A program made the translations under genes and the position numbers. A stretch of 64,000 bases of DNA, taken from the NCBI RefSeq assembly GCF_020497125.1, contig NC_059079.1:16635553-16699552 (forward strand). The letters are read 5' to 3'. Below, in pieces: positions 44,501 to 56,587 of the stretch (position 1 is its first letter; the number at the start of each line of letters is the position of its first letter). Origin of the DNA: Mauremys mutica. Lineage: Eukaryota; Chordata; Testudines; Geoemydidae. The notes under the pieces are model-generated. The model did no database searches. It had not been told where the DNA came from and was given only the letters and a program-made list of their open reading frames with translations.

Positions 44501-47500
44501 CTCCCTTTTGCGTTTTAAGTATTATGAGTGAGATTTTTCAAATTTCCATCCTACTTTTAGTTAGTGGAGATAACTATAAATAGTCAGAGAATTTAAAAGT
44601 AAGCTTTCCACTACAGCTATACATTCCTGAATATCAGCAGTATTTACTCTCACTGTACTGTAAAATGAGTGTTGAGTGGCAGGGGGAAGTTTAACTTTTG
44701 AAGGATGGTCTCATGGTTAAATTATTGGACTGAAATTTGGTAGACAAGGTTCCCTGATCTGCAACAGACTTCCAGTGGATGTTGGATTGAGCACCTAATC
44801 TTTCTTCCTCAATTCCTTACCTGTAAAATAGACATAGGAAAGAATTATCTCACAAGGACTTTGGGAGGATAAATTCATTAATGTTTGTGGTATTACAGTA
44901 TTTATGACCTCAGATGACACAGTGATGAGAGTCACATAAGAACCTTTACTCTTGTGCTTAAGTTTTTAACATCAATATTGTTTTAAAATTGTACTTTACC
45001 TATATTTGCACAGTGTGGGCCATCGAGGTTTCTGCATCCTTGCGTGCTGTGCAACAACCTAGAGATGCAGAAGCAGAACTTGGCCTATGTGCATGGACTT
45101 TTAATGTTATTTTTAACTTTAGTTTCATGTACAACTTTTGCTCACTTAATTTTTTTTCTTGTTTTATACTGCTGCTGCTAGGTGTTATATTTTTGCCCTG
45201 GCTTTAAAACTGGAGTGAAACACTTATTTAACATTATTTCAAAGAAGAGAGAAATGTTAAAGGATGAAGGAGAACAAAAGTCAGACAAGGTAAATTTTAT
45301 ATGTATCATTTGATCTTTCTTTAGCTGTAATTTTGCAAGTAAGTGCAGCATAAATTAAACTATCGTGTCTTGGAATATGTAGGGGCACACAGTAAAGAGC
45401 TTTTTTGAACTTCCTGTTGAAGAAAATTTAACTTTATTATAGTGGTATCATTTTTGACTTATTTACAATTTATAACAGTGCCCTTCAGAGTTATTTCTGG
45501 AAGGTTTATAAGTAAGACTGGAAGTCTTTCACGAACATCACAGATTCCGTGACTTTCTGGGACCTCCATGACTTCTGCAGCTGAAGTGGCTGACCCTGGG
45601 CCGCCCCTTGCCCCGGTGGGGCCCTGTCCAACCCCCGCCCCAGAATTATTTTGGGGATAGAATATCCGGTGGAATCTGTTGGTTTTTCATGTTTACTTCC
45701 TGCAGGCAAAGAATCAATATATTGAATGTTTCAAGAAGCACCTGCTTCCATCCCTTTAACTAATAGAAATGCTGGCAATGACTGACAGAAAAGGGATAAA
45801 AGAGGCAGGGGAAAAAACCTTCAACTGTTGTATTCAGAGGCAAAAGCTCAACTATTGTCTTTTCTTTTATGATTACAGGGAAGTTGTAAAGAAGATCCTT
45901 TGGCAAGTTATGAACTAATCTGCAGTTTGCATTCCTTGATTCTTTCAGTGGAACAGCTTCAGGCCAGTTTTCTATTAAATCCAGAAAAATATACAGATGA
46001 ACTTGCTACTCAGCCAAGAAGGCTACTAAATACACTTAGGTATAAATAATCTTAAATGAAATATCAGAATTTTCACTGAAATTTGAGCTGATTATAATTT
46101 GTGTATTACAATCTTAAGAAAATATTGGGGGTTGATGTTTTTAAATTTGATACACTAGCATAGGGAATGTGTTTTTGTTTTTTTCCCACATTCCATGCAG
46201 GGGATTGCATCAGTTCTGCTGCTCAGAATTCTCTAGCAGCATAGCAAAACTGATATAATCCCAGTCAATTTTACCGTCAGAAGGTGGCCCAAGATAAAAT
46301 TTGTGCATCTACTGTTTCAGCTATCTCTTGAGGTATCAAGGTTTAGAGCTAAGATTACAGGCCTTGATCCTGTAAGGTTCTGAGTACTTTGACCCAGATC
46401 CAGGAAAGCATTTAAATACGTTTATGTCACTTGGACTACGCAGATGCTTTAAGTATGTGCTTAAGTGCTTTGCTGGATCAGGGCTAGAGTTCTCAGTACC
46501 TTGCAGGATTCAGCCTGTGAAATGTCCATTTGCCCCCAGCCTCCTTTCTGTGGCTACCTGTGGTACGGGAACCTTCTCTTCAGGCCTGGACTTTTTATCC
46601 AAACATCTCTAATTTTGAATCTCAAATCATATTATAGTTACCTACTTAGTAAACAGTCTGCAGTGTTGCACATCTAATTTTTTATTCTTAATCCAGTGCA
46701 GAAGTAGTTCTTAAAACTGTTCTCTGCTTTTTGTCAATTGTAGCAGTTAATGGGGATGGGCATGATTAAATAATTGAGGTAAACTGGTGGTATTTATTGA
46801 TAATACACCTGGACATTAATCTTGTGGTATTGTTCTATCACAGAAAGGCAGTGTGTAGCAAATAGAGAGGGGACACAAGGAGTTAGGACATGTGGGTTCT
46901 ATGTCAGACTGCCTCCGAAGTATGACATTGGTCAAGTCAATTCACATCTTTGGCCTCAGCTTTCTCATGTGTAAAATGTCCAGAAACATTTATTGCACGT
47001 GGATATTGTGAGGTTGTGTCTGCATTTATATATAGTCTTTCAGTTGAGAACATAAAAGTGTTTTACAAAGTAATACATCTGTATCAATCCTTTAGTATTA
47101 GTTTCTTAACTTCTATTGTAAAATTTAGTCTTATGTTCCAAAATTTTCATCCTTTTGTGATTAATACGGAAGTGCTACACAATTTTGGATTAGTTCCTGA
47201 AATTATCAAATCCTTCCTCTTTGACTCTTCTTGTGCTTCCATCCTAGTCTGTGGGCTCTCTCACTGCCAGACATATTTTAAAAATATAAAATCTGCATAG
47301 GAGTTTCATTGTAACACAACTGATCACATGTGGTAGTCTCCAGATGTATCATTTCAAAACTATATAACACTTCCCTTTTTCCTCCTAGAGAACTTAACCC
47401 TATGTATGAAGGATATCTGCAACATGATGCCCAGGAAGTATTACAGTGTATCTTAGGTAACATCCAGGAAACGTGTCAGATATTAAAGAAGGAAGAACTG

Positions 47501-50500
47501 AAAAATATGCCAGTGGAAGAGCCTATAGCTCACTTGGAGGAGAAGTCTAATCAAAATACTGAAAGCAATGGCATTAACAGCCCTGATGAGGAAAATGACT
47601 ATGCAACAAGCAGTCACACTGTGGAGGAGTCTGAAGACAAACTATCCAAAGGAAATGGGAAAAGGAAAAGTGATACTGAGAGTGGGAATGCAAAGAAAAA
47701 ATCTAAAGTATCCAAGGAGCATAATGCAGTAGAGGAAAATCAGAGACAGACCAGGTCAAAGAGGAAAGCAACAGCAGAGAAACTAGAAAATCATACAGAT
47801 GTCATTGCTAAGTATTCTATTGAAAATGAGATTGCAAAGCCAACACAGAAGAAATCACGACTTAGATTAAACTGGTTTAAGTCTTCAGGCAAACAGCCCA
47901 GCATTCTGTCTAAATTCTGTAGTGTGGGAAAGCTAGCAAACAACTTCGGATCCAAAGAGCAGATGAAAGAAACTGATGGCTGTGAGATTGAAGAGGCATC
48001 TGTAAAGTGTGAAAATGGTAATATAAAAGAGTATTTTGAACCTGCATCCTCTGTGGAAAGTGCTGGTGAAAAAGGAATTGAAAAACCACTACAAGAAGGT
48101 TAGTAAAAAATGTGTGGGCTTAATGTAAGCACAGTAGGACTGAGAAACAAATACACCTGGGAAGTTAGTGCTCAAATACCATAGTGAGGATTTGAAATCT
48201 ATTTTTCCTTAAATGAAAAATTTCTATACCCAATGTAATCCTAGATATATATAGAAATACCTGACATACAGATATGTCTAAGATATATAATAATAATTAG
48301 AAATTAGAGTGTGAGCAGAAAATAAGGTGATTCTAGTAATGCAGCGTAAATAGGTTGGAAGAATGCCAAATTTATAATCGTATTACTTCTTGCTAATTTA
48401 TAATGTAGAATGTGGGTTATGGACTTTGAAAAGTCCACAAGTGTTTATGTTCCTCACAAGAGAATTATTTATCATTTAAGGTTAATGCCAACATATACAT
48501 AATCCATTAATGATACAAAACAAATTACCCAAGATGAGACATTTTCAGTAAAGGATAAATCTGGAATCCAATCTTAAAATAAAATTTGAAAAATTTGAGT
48601 GTTCCAAGATCAAGATTTTTTTCAGATGCTTTATTCAATACCCCAAAATTATTATGTGCTTGTTTTTTATGGTCTGTTAAATTTTATAAAACAAATTAAG
48701 GAATTTGAAGATCTAAAACTGAGACCATGTCTGTTGTGCACCATGCCAGTTCAGAAAGAATAGTACCAATAACTGTCCTTAATGTACTACTGTGGATAAG
48801 AACTTTTTGTTAATAGATTGTTTATATTACGTAACTTTTTCTAGGTTCAGAGTTAGCTGTTTTTGAATTAGTGGAGAAACTGTTCCAGGGTCAGTTGGTA
48901 TTGAGAACACGATGTTTGGAGTGTGAATGTTTTACTGAAAGAAGAGAAGACTTTCAGGACATCAGTGTGCCAGTACAAGAAGATGAACTTTCTAAAGCAG
49001 AAGAGAGTTCTGAAAGTAAGTAACAGTAAAGAGTCATAATGTGCATATCTGATTAATATATTTATAGTTTTGGGATTGGAGGGAGGGAGATGTGCCCTTG
49101 GTGTTTATAAAGGAATGTTACTAGAAATTGCTTTTGGTCCTGGCCACATCAATATCTTGTTATGATTTTCTTTAGAATTGGAAACATAACCTTGATAACA
49201 TGGATGGATCCCAAAAAGCATTAAAAAAAGTTACTTTAAATTCACTCTCCTGAAGTACAAGTACTTGCTATCCTTTTATTCATTTGAATGGACACTATCA
49301 ACTTGAAAGGGAATTTCTATCTGAATTTTTTTTGCCTAATGTAGTTATAACTGACACCTCAGAGTAAAATGTTAGATGCACAAAACAAGCTGAAATAAAT
49401 TTTATATATATTTCTCTAACTAACCTTGGTGTGTGTAGTCAATTTTAGTTCCTTTTTCACAATTGATCATTTTGATGATGATGATGATCTTGGGCCTTGT
49501 TGAAAAAATCCTTATAAGCAGCAGGGAAGTAGAAAACCCCGTATCTAACCCTTTGAGGGAAAAACAGGATATATACTGCTTGAAGCGTGCTCAGAATTTT
49601 TTTTTACGTTTCAGTTTGAAAATGTAAGTTGTCATTGTTCCTTTAGAGTGTCACCATTCAGGGTAGTAAAGAAAAGATTGTTTAAACTCCTAATGATATA
49701 ATTTGGACGAGATTTTACTATCCTGACTTCCTATTACATTATGTGGGGAAAGATGAAAATATTCATCTTGAATTAAAATAGACTACACCTAATTCCAATT
49801 ACGTTTTCTTTTTTAAAGATTTAAAACACTACTGCAGATGTTGCCATTGACGTTTTTTTTTTAAATCTGATTTAAAGCGGTCAGTGCAAACCAGACATGA
49901 CAGGGGAAGAAGAACTTGCTGGTTATTTTGGAAACCTACCTACCTTTTTAAAAGGGGCCAAATTCTGCTCGTAGATACACATACACAATTCCTAGGGAAG
50001 TCAGTGGGAGTTGTGCGCTTGTCTTATCTCAGCCTTTGAAGATTTTGTTTAAATCTGAAACAAAGCAGCACACCAACTACTTTTCAATCTGAGTTAATCT
50101 ACATCCTGGCTGGTATCTCTCATTTTTGCACTTCCGGAAATTCAGTGAGCAGAGATGATTTACTTATCTTGGTTTACAGTCTATTTGGTGCATTTTTAAT
50201 ATTCTTAACTTTAATACTAGTTCTTGCAAGTGTCTTAACTTTTATAGCCCTGTTTTAAAATTCTTGTGGTATATGTTGGAAATGTAAAAATTCTTTTTTG
50301 TAGTTTCTCCAGAGCCAAAAACAGAAATGAAGACCCTAAAATGGGCAATTTCACAGTTTGCATCAGTAGAGAGGATTGTCGGAGAGGATAAATATTTCTG
50401 TGAAAACTGTCGTCATTACACAGAAGCAGAACGCAGTCTTTTATTTGATAAAATGCCTGAAGTTATAACAGTTCACTTGAAGTGCTTTGCGGCTAATGGC

Positions 50501-53500
50501 TTAGAGTGAGTATTGCAGATAAACTATATTAAGAAACAGTGCTGCTGGAAGAGAAACCTTGCCAAAACAGATGCAAATGTTTAAATAACAAAATTGTTTG
50601 TAGACTGAATTTAGCTTTGAAAAATCCCTTGTGAAAACAGGGGAATACAAGTTGTTTAGCATAGGCTCTTCCTATTTTAGCAAGCCACTAAAGAATTTTC
50701 TCAGTGTTAGATTTTTACCATGTTTTGTAATACCCTTGTGAAAGCTGGGGAAAATATTCTCAACATCTCATGCCAACATTGTTGTTTTCTTATATTCCTA
50801 ATGGAACTTGAAATTAAGATTTTTTTAATTTTTTTTTTAAAAAAAAGAAAAACTTGTTAATATCAACTATGGGGATAGGTTAACTACTTCAGGATAACTA
50901 GTTAAAGAAGCTACAGAGCATAAAACTGGATTTGGCAACTGTAGATGGTAGCGATTTTGTCACTGAGTAAAGGACATTTTAGAAAGAAAATACTGGAGAT
51001 TAGCCTCCCACGTTCACAACACATTTTTAAAGTATACCACATTTGGACCATAGTAATTTGACTATGCCTTTGACTTTAAAAACACTCCACTGCATTAATT
51101 TAGTTACTATAAGTGCCATTTATGTCAGTGCCTGTAGCTGAGCATTGGCAATATGCTCCTATACTACGTAAATCTTTATTTTGCTGAAAAAGTTACCGTG
51201 CCTAATTTCAGTATCTACTTTTTCTTCCAAATTAATGAATGTGAATAAAAATATTCTAGCAAATAGAAATGAATATGAATAGTACAATAGCAGTACACAT
51301 CTGAGAATTAGCTACAGCAACATCTTAATACAATTGTTTTAGGAGCAAGTTGGAAAAGCACGTGAGCAAGTCACAATAGCACTATTCAGATCTCTGTAGA
51401 GAAATAACCTTTAGGTGAGAGAAGGCCACATCTGAATACATTTTCATTATATTATAAACTGTATTAAGAAGGTTATTTGTTGTAATGATCATCCAATCAA
51501 TACATTAGAAATTACTGATCTAACATTACTATTTGAGCTTACTTACTGTTTTTCATATGTTGAAACAACATAAGCAGATTTGATCTGGCTTTCCAGCCCT
51601 CCCAGTATTATAAATTACAGGTGATTACTTTCCTGCCACCTGCATCATTTCCTCAGGAAGCAGTAAACGGACAATCTGTGCTTATTAACTCAATATTCCA
51701 CCACTTTACTTCAGTCCCAGAACATGTTCCATCTTCCTGACACTCAAAACTGCACAGAATCAGAATTCAAGATATTAAATGAAATTACCTAAAGTTAGAA
51801 CTTCACTTACTGATTTAGGATGTTTTAGAGGTTGAAGCATGAGGCCTGGGAATCAGGAGATATTCTGTTCCAAAATCTGTTAGAAGCTTCCTGTGTGACC
51901 TTGAGCAAGTCACTTAATTTCTCAGGGCTTTAGTCCCTATCTATACAATGGGGATAATACTTTAATTCAAGATGTATTTTGGAACTTTATAAATATTAAT
52001 TAAGTGCTTGAGGAATCCAGGTGGAAGGTGAGAGTAGCACAAAGCATGAATTGACAAATGAGTGGTGCTAGGATACACTGTAAACAATTACTGATAGCAA
52101 CTTTATGTACATATATTTATAGCCAATATAAATGTGTCTGTTTGTAAAATAACCACATTTTCAAAGGGTTATGTTACAATATTTTGTCTTGTAATCTTCT
52201 AAGCTCCTAAATAATGAATTTCTCCCAAGTGCCCATGAGTGCTGTAGTAATCTTTACCTTTCTGGAGCTGTAGAAATGAAAATCCGATCACAAAATTAAA
52301 AAACAAACAAACAACTAATTGATGGAATTAGAGCAGAATTCTAATGAAGGTACCTCAGTTGTCTTCTTTATTGCCTCCTCTTCAGTAGACTATTTGAGTT
52401 ATAAAATGTTTACCTTGCATTCTTGTACATATTCCTTAATATGCAAACTAATTTTAGGCATGTCTCTGTTTTGTTTTAATTAATATTCTGAGTCAGATGA
52501 AAGAGCCCATACATTTCTGATCCTTCTGCAAGCAATTCAGAAATAAAACTATAGGGACCCTCAATATTTTTGATCCTCAGTTTGTTTATAAGCTTAAACA
52601 ACACTTTGTCTTCCTTGAGGATTTATTTAACAATTCCTAGGTTACACAGCTGTTTTCCAAATGTCCTATCTTTTTTTCTTCTGTCCTGGTGATCTTCAGA
52701 TCCTCACTCAAAAATATTCACACTTCCATCCAGGCCAGTGATGCTATTTTGAACTGAATCCAGTTTCCCCATTTTCCCCTTGAACTATCTTGAATGCCTT
52801 CTGCAAAGATATCATCGGCCAAAGTACAAGGAAGTAAGAACAGAGAGATTAAACTTAATACTGGAGTCAGGGATGCAGCTGAAACTGTCTGGAAGGTTTA
52901 TTCTAAGGTTCCACTTTTTGTTTCAGCATTTTAACTTGGAATAGCAGTACTATATCTAAAATCACTAGGCTTGGAGGAACAAAAGACACCTGCAAAACAA
53001 ACAAGAACTGCCAAAGACAGTGAGCCAAAACACTGTCTCAGGTCACACCTATTGAGAGCCTGACTGGTTTATACATGAGAAAGTCAGCTCCTTTCTAATC
53101 TGACTGGAAGAAAAAAATAGGACAAGAAGAGTGAAATCTGAGCAATTGAGAGAAGGGATTTTTAATCACCGTTTAAAATTTTGGATTTTTGGTTAACATC
53201 TAGTTAGTGCCAATAATTGAGTAACGTTTTGGAGAAAGGAAATCTTTGTTAAAGATTCAGTTTCACCCCTCCAGTTAAGTTGTGTTAATATACATCCTTT
53301 GAGTCCCCCAATAATTTTTCTAGTGATACTGAGGAAGACCAGAATTGACATTCCTATTATTTATAAAACAAACAGAAACGTTTTTTTTGGTTGTTGTTTA
53401 AGTCCAGGCTTTTGAAGTGTCTATACATTGGAGTAGCAGAAAAAGGCTAGAAACTTTTTTTTTTTTTAAATAATCATTTGTAGGTCACAAAGAAAAGTGT

Positions 53501-54281
53501 GAAATGATCCAATACTCTAACTTTACCATTTTTCTTTCAAAGGTTTGATTGTTATGGTGGACTGTCAAAGATAAATACTCCCTTATTGACACCTCTTAAA
53601 TTGTCACTAGAAGAATGGAGCACAAAGTCTACTAATGATACCTATGGATTATTTGCAGTAGTAATGCACAGTGGCATTACAATTAGCAGTGGACACTACA
53701 CGGCTTCTGTCAAAATTACAGATCTTAATAGTCTAGAATTAGACAAGGGCAATTTCATCACTGACCAGATGTATGAAGTGATTAAGCCAGAACCACTGAA
53801 TGAGGAGGAAGCGAGAGCTGTTGCTGAAGATTATGATGATGGTGAAGTCTCTTTTAGAGTCAATGGAAATGCACAGTCAAGTAAAACTTTGAGCAAAAAG
53901 AATATGGAAGCTGTTGGACTTCTCGGAGGACAAAAAAGTAAGTCTGACTGTGACTTGTACAACAACAAAGCAACTAACCCTGAAAAGGTTGTTAATACAC
54001 TAACTGAAAATAAAAATTTTGAGTCTACCAGTACTAATGGGATCTTGAAGTTTGATAAAAGTACTGAAAATGGCGATCAAAATGGTATAGCTTTCAGTGG
54101 ACTAGAAAACAAAGCTTTGTATGTGTTACAAAGCTTGAAGGAATATGAGGGAAAGTGGTTGCTTTTCGATGATTCTGAAGTGAAGGTTACAGAGGAAAAG
54201 GACTTTCTGAATTCTCTCTCCCCTACATCATCATCTACATCAACTCCTTACCTTTTGTTTTATAAGAAAATTGTAGAGTGA
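41369..54281 (+). CDS. USP1: Ubiquitin carboxyl-terminal hydrolase 1 (eight coding exons)
   Basis: USP1 is a nuclear cysteine protease that, with its activator WDR48/UAF1, removes monoubiquitin from FANCD2, FANCI and PCNA, ending crosslink repair and translesion synthesis signalling. The coding exons join as 41,369-41,538, 43,563-43,686, 45,182-45,289, 45,879-46,039, 47,389-48,098, 48,845-49,015, 50,304-50,505 and 53,543-54,281. This totals 2,385 bases, or 794 residues (human 785), with GT/AG at every intron and no internal stop. The start is the ATG in gaaaaaATGCCAGG, giving MPGVLPTDATG. Catalytic residues are Cys91 (NNLGNTCYLN), His600 (SSGHYT) and Asp758 (WLLFDDSEV). Zinc-finger Cys pairs are CLEC and CENC, and the autocleavage diglycine is Gly677-Gly678 (LLGGQKSK). 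All match the human sites with an offset of 1 or 7. A basic nuclear-signal-like stretch (GKRKSD ... AKKKSK) lies in exon 5. The gene looks intact and functional. Confidence 0.97.
41539..43562 (+). other. USP1: USP1 intron with a foldback transposon
   Basis: Intron of 2.0 kb between coding exons 1 and 2. Apart from the foldback element at 42,543-43,178 nothing else is recognised. Confidence 0.85.
42543..43178. mobile_element. Foldback hAT-like element in USP1 intron
   Basis: The left end tagtgccctaccaaattcac and the right end gtgaatttggtagggcccta are inverted repeats. Inner inverted blocks (ctgccttcagagctgggca / cccagctctgaaggcagtgc, ttacttctgcgctgctgctg / agcagcagcgtggaagtaag) make it largely palindromic. 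I could not confirm an 8-bp duplication. The CpG-depleted middle suggests an old insertion. Confidence 0.75.
43563..43686 (+). CDS. USP1: USP1 coding exon 2 (catalytic Cys)
   Basis: It completes codon 57 and runs to residue 98. It contains the Cys box LNNLGNTCYLNSILQ with Cys91 as nucleophile. Acceptor tttaatag|tgatc, donor cttcag|gtaaat, phase 0 at the end. Confidence 0.95.
44700..44895 (+). repeat. MIR-type SINE in USP1 intron
   Basis: The order 'tggttaaattattggactga', 'cctcaattccttacctgtaa' and 'aatagacataggaaagaatt' follows MIR on the + strand, strongly diverged. Confidence 0.6.
45182..45289 (+). CDS. USP1: USP1 coding exon 3
   Basis: Residues 99-134 (VLYFCPGFKTGVKHLF ...), 36 whole codons. 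Acceptor gctgctag|gtgtt, donor gacaag|gtaaat. Confidence 0.95.
45480..45665. repeat. Fragment related to the element at 34,018
   Basis: 'ccgtgactttctgggacctc' and 'catgacttctgcagctgaag' resemble the left half of the hAT-like element at 34,018-34,436. Only a fragment is present, in a USP1 intron. Confidence 0.45.
45879..46039 (+). CDS. USP1: USP1 coding exon 4
   Basis: Residues 135-187 plus two bases of codon 188 (GSCKEDPLASYELICS ... TQPRRLLNTL). Acceptor attacag|ggaag, donor cttag|gtataa. Confidence 0.95.
46370..46520. repeat. Interspersed repeat in USP1 intron
   Basis: 'ttgatcctgtaaggttctga', 'tatgtgcttaagtgctttgc' and 'ccttgcaggattcag' form a dyad-like common amniote repeat (related text at 28,980-29,085). 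Confidence 0.5.
46855..47015 (+). repeat. MIR-type SINE in USP1 intron
   Basis: 'gagttaggacatgtgggttc', 'gtcaagtcaattcacatctt' and 'cctcagctttctcatgtgta' followed by 'aaaatg' match MIR order on the + strand. Confidence 0.6.
47389..48098 (+). CDS. USP1: USP1 coding exon 5 (largest)
   Basis: It starts inside codon 188 and ends one base into codon 425. It opens with the conserved QQ/HDAQEV-type box (EGYLQHDAQEVLQCILGN), then a long Lys/Glu/Ser-rich insertion with basic clusters (GKRKSD, AKKKSK, RSKRKA) that probably includes the nuclear signal. Acceptor cctcctag|agaac, donor gaag|gttagt. Confidence 0.95.
48845..49015 (+). CDS. USP1: USP1 coding exon 6 (finger, first Cys pair)
   Basis: It contains VEKLFQGQLVLRTRCLEC, with the first Cys-x-x-Cys of the zinc ribbon, and the SVPVQEDE stretch. 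Acceptor ttttctag|gttcag, donor gaaa|gtaagt. Confidence 0.95.
50304..50505 (+). CDS. USP1: USP1 coding exon 7 (finger, second Cys pair)
   Basis: It contains ISPEPKTEMKTLKWAI, the second pair DKYFCENCRHYT, and MPEVITVHLKCF. Acceptor tttttgtag|tttctc, donor ttaga|gtgagt. Confidence 0.95.
50506..53542 (+). other. USP1: USP1 last intron, 3.0 kb
   Basis: Longest intron of the gene. It is A+T rich, free of recent transposons, and holds one MIR at 51,830-52,010. No further exon or gene is recognised. Confidence 0.8.
51830..52010 (+). repeat. MIR-type SINE in USP1 intron
   Basis: 'cctgtgtgaccttgagcaag', 'tcacttaatttctcagggct' and 'acaatggggataatact' match the MIR core and 3' region on the + strand. 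Confidence 0.8.
53543..54281 (+). CDS. USP1: USP1 coding exon 8 (catalytic His and Asp)
   Basis: It completes codon 549 and runs to the TGA at 54,279-54,281. It holds His600 (ISSGHYTASVK), the autocleavage site Gly677-Gly678 and Asp758, and ends YLLFYKKIVE. Acceptor tttcaaag|gtttg. Confidence 0.97.
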
Positions 54282-55110
54282 TACCATATTTTGTAAATAT
54301 TACGGATTTGCATACACCTGTTGATAGATGTGCTTTTTGCATCAAGATTACCTTGATGTAACAGCTGTTTGTCTTTTGAAGCTACTGGATGAGATTATTA
54401 TAGATCTTACAATTCTGTATAAACAGCACAATTTGAATTAACAAACCATGTCATAGAATTTAAACTCCTACTATAACTTCTGTGCTGCAGACTAGTGATG
54501 TCACCTAGGAATACAAATTTGTATAGATTTTTAAAATGCCAAAAAATACAGTAGCGGCTTTTAAATAACTAGTTCTGTTACACCTGACTTGCGTATTATT
54601 AGCTTTTTTTTAAAAAATAAAGTGATTTGTATTCACATTCTGGAGTAAATTTATATTAACTAGTAAAACTCATCAGAGGTTGTGTATTTTTGTAACACTG
54701 GAAGCAATATTTCATATCTAGTCTTTGGGGCCTCAGTACAGGGCACATAAAGTATGGCTTATAGCTTAGTGATGACCTTCTTCCCCTGAAAATAGCTTTG
54801 CTGTGGTGTTCAGAGTACAAAAACAAATGGGGTCTTGTTAGTGTACTGGAAGGAGTGGTACAGCATCTTAAACTTTAACTTAATAGTGGATGTGATGCAT
54901 ACTAAGATTCTTTATATTGCAAATATTAACTGATTCCTGTTCATACAGATTTGAATGAACTAACCTGCATCTGTTTTGCATAGGTGTTAAGTGGACAAAG
55001 TGTAAATATGTGTGATATTGTAGGTATATCAGATGTATTTGTGGGAGAAAGAAAGCAATTCAAATTGCTCATCTGTATGCAGTGTAATAAAATATTTTGT
55101 ACTTTAAAAG
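54282..55110 (+). other. USP1: USP1 3' UTR
   Basis: A+T-rich sequence after the stop codon. Poly(A) signals AATAAA occur at 54,616-54,621 and 55,086-55,091, followed by 'atattttgtactttaaaag'. The distal signal is the likely main end; the proximal one could give a short form. Confidence 0.75.
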
Positions 55111-55114
55111 CCCT

Positions 55115-55650
55115 TTGCATATCTGTTTTGGGTGGATTAACAATTCAGATGTGATCTTATTACCTTAACAGGCTAATTTGTACTGAGAGCTGATTGAAAC
55201 ATGGGAAAACTAAAGCATTGGCTTGATCGTGTGTGTGTGTGTACACACACAGATGTGTGAAATTAATGCCTATCATTTTTATTTTGTCTGAGATGAATAG
55301 ATCAGATTATGTGTTTGAGAGCTTCTATTGCTCTGGCATTACTCTCTCTCCAATCGGCGGGGGATAGTATGGCACAAACACATCCTGCTTCTTTGATCTT
55401 TCCTCCAGGAATAAATGTTAACTAAAATTGCTTAGTTCTGGCTTTTACAACAACAAGATAATTACACTGGACAAAATTTAAACCCTTATGTGAACAGCAT
55501 TTCTGATCCATCTCTTCATTGTTTTAAGGCCTACAGTAATTAGTATGTTAAACTGTCAATTGTCAAAGGAGTTTACCAATAAAGCTTGGGACAAATTATT
55601 TTTCTTTTGCCTAATTTGGACTATTCAAAGGCAAAGATTATTTTGAATAG
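55115..55650. other. Intergenic DNA with a short GT/AC tract
   Basis: A (GT)n run turning into (AC)n at about 55,229-55,251 (gtgtgtgtgtgtacacacac) is a self-complementary simple repeat. No gene is seen. Confidence 0.6.
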
Positions 55651-55659
55651 GTGCTAGAA

Positions 55660-56245
55660 AAGGGGCAGGCAAACTTTTTGGCCTGAGGGTCGCATTGGGT
55701 TTTGGAAATTTGTATGGAGGATTGGTTAGGGGAGGGGGCGTGGCCCACCCTGGGACCCCTGCTCCATCCATCCCCCTCTCCCTGTCCCCTGACTGTCCCC
55801 TGCTGCCCTATCCAACCCCCCCTCCTTCCTGACTGCCCCCCTGGACCCCTGTGTTCCACTCCTTTTTGCTGCCCCTATTCAACTCCCCCTCCCTGCCCTC
55901 TGACTGCCATGACCCCTATCCACATCCCTTCCCTCTGACCACCACCCCAAACTCCCCTGCCCTCCATCCAACCCCCCAACTCCCTGCCCCCTTACCGCAC
56001 TGCCTGGAGCACTGGTCAGTGGCGGCGCTACAGCCATGCACTGCGCAGCACAGAGCACCGGGCCAGGCCGGGCTGTGCAGCGGCGCTGCCCCAGGAGCTT
56101 GCCCAGTGCATTGCGCCAGCGGCGGGGCAAGCTGAGGCTGCGGGGGAGGGGGAACAGCACGGGAGGGGCCGGGGGTGAGCCTCTTGGGGCAGGAGCTCAG
56201 GGGCTGGGCAGGAAGGTCCTGCGGGCTGTAGTTTGCCCACCTCTG
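55660..56245. mobile_element. Non-autonomous hAT, 586 bp
   Basis: The left end (a)AGGGGCAGGCAAAC and right end GTTTGCCCACCTCTG are inverted repeats; the first base has mutated from C. A perfect 8-bp duplication, tgctagaa, occurs at 55,652-55,659 and 56,246-56,253. The inside is C-rich then G-rich and gives only spurious open frames. Confidence 0.9.
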
Positions 56246-56587
56246 TGCTAGAAGAAGTCACTTAAGGTAAGATCCTTCTGTTGTTACACTGAATAGCACC
56301 TTACTGCCTGGATCCACAACTGTGTTTTTAAGTTAAGCAAAAGAAAAGCTAATTGATGTAATATAGTATGCATGCTCCACCTTAACTCTTCAGAACATGC
56401 CTGGCACAGTCAAGGGGGAGGTGACTGATAGGCTTCTACCTTAGTAAGCTTAATACAAGACGTTTAAGCAATGCCCTTTAATCAGATGAATGCAGTGAGC
56501 ACACATCACTTAATGTGAGTTACATCCTTCAGGAACTCACGGTTTACCTAAGTTAATACTGTACTTTTCAGTGTACATGTAAATGCA

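Noticed and set aside
47330..47388. In-frame extension of the frame before USP1 coding exon 5
   Set aside because: It is intron; the acceptor cctcctag at 47,388 and the phase of the previous exon fix the exon start at 47,389.
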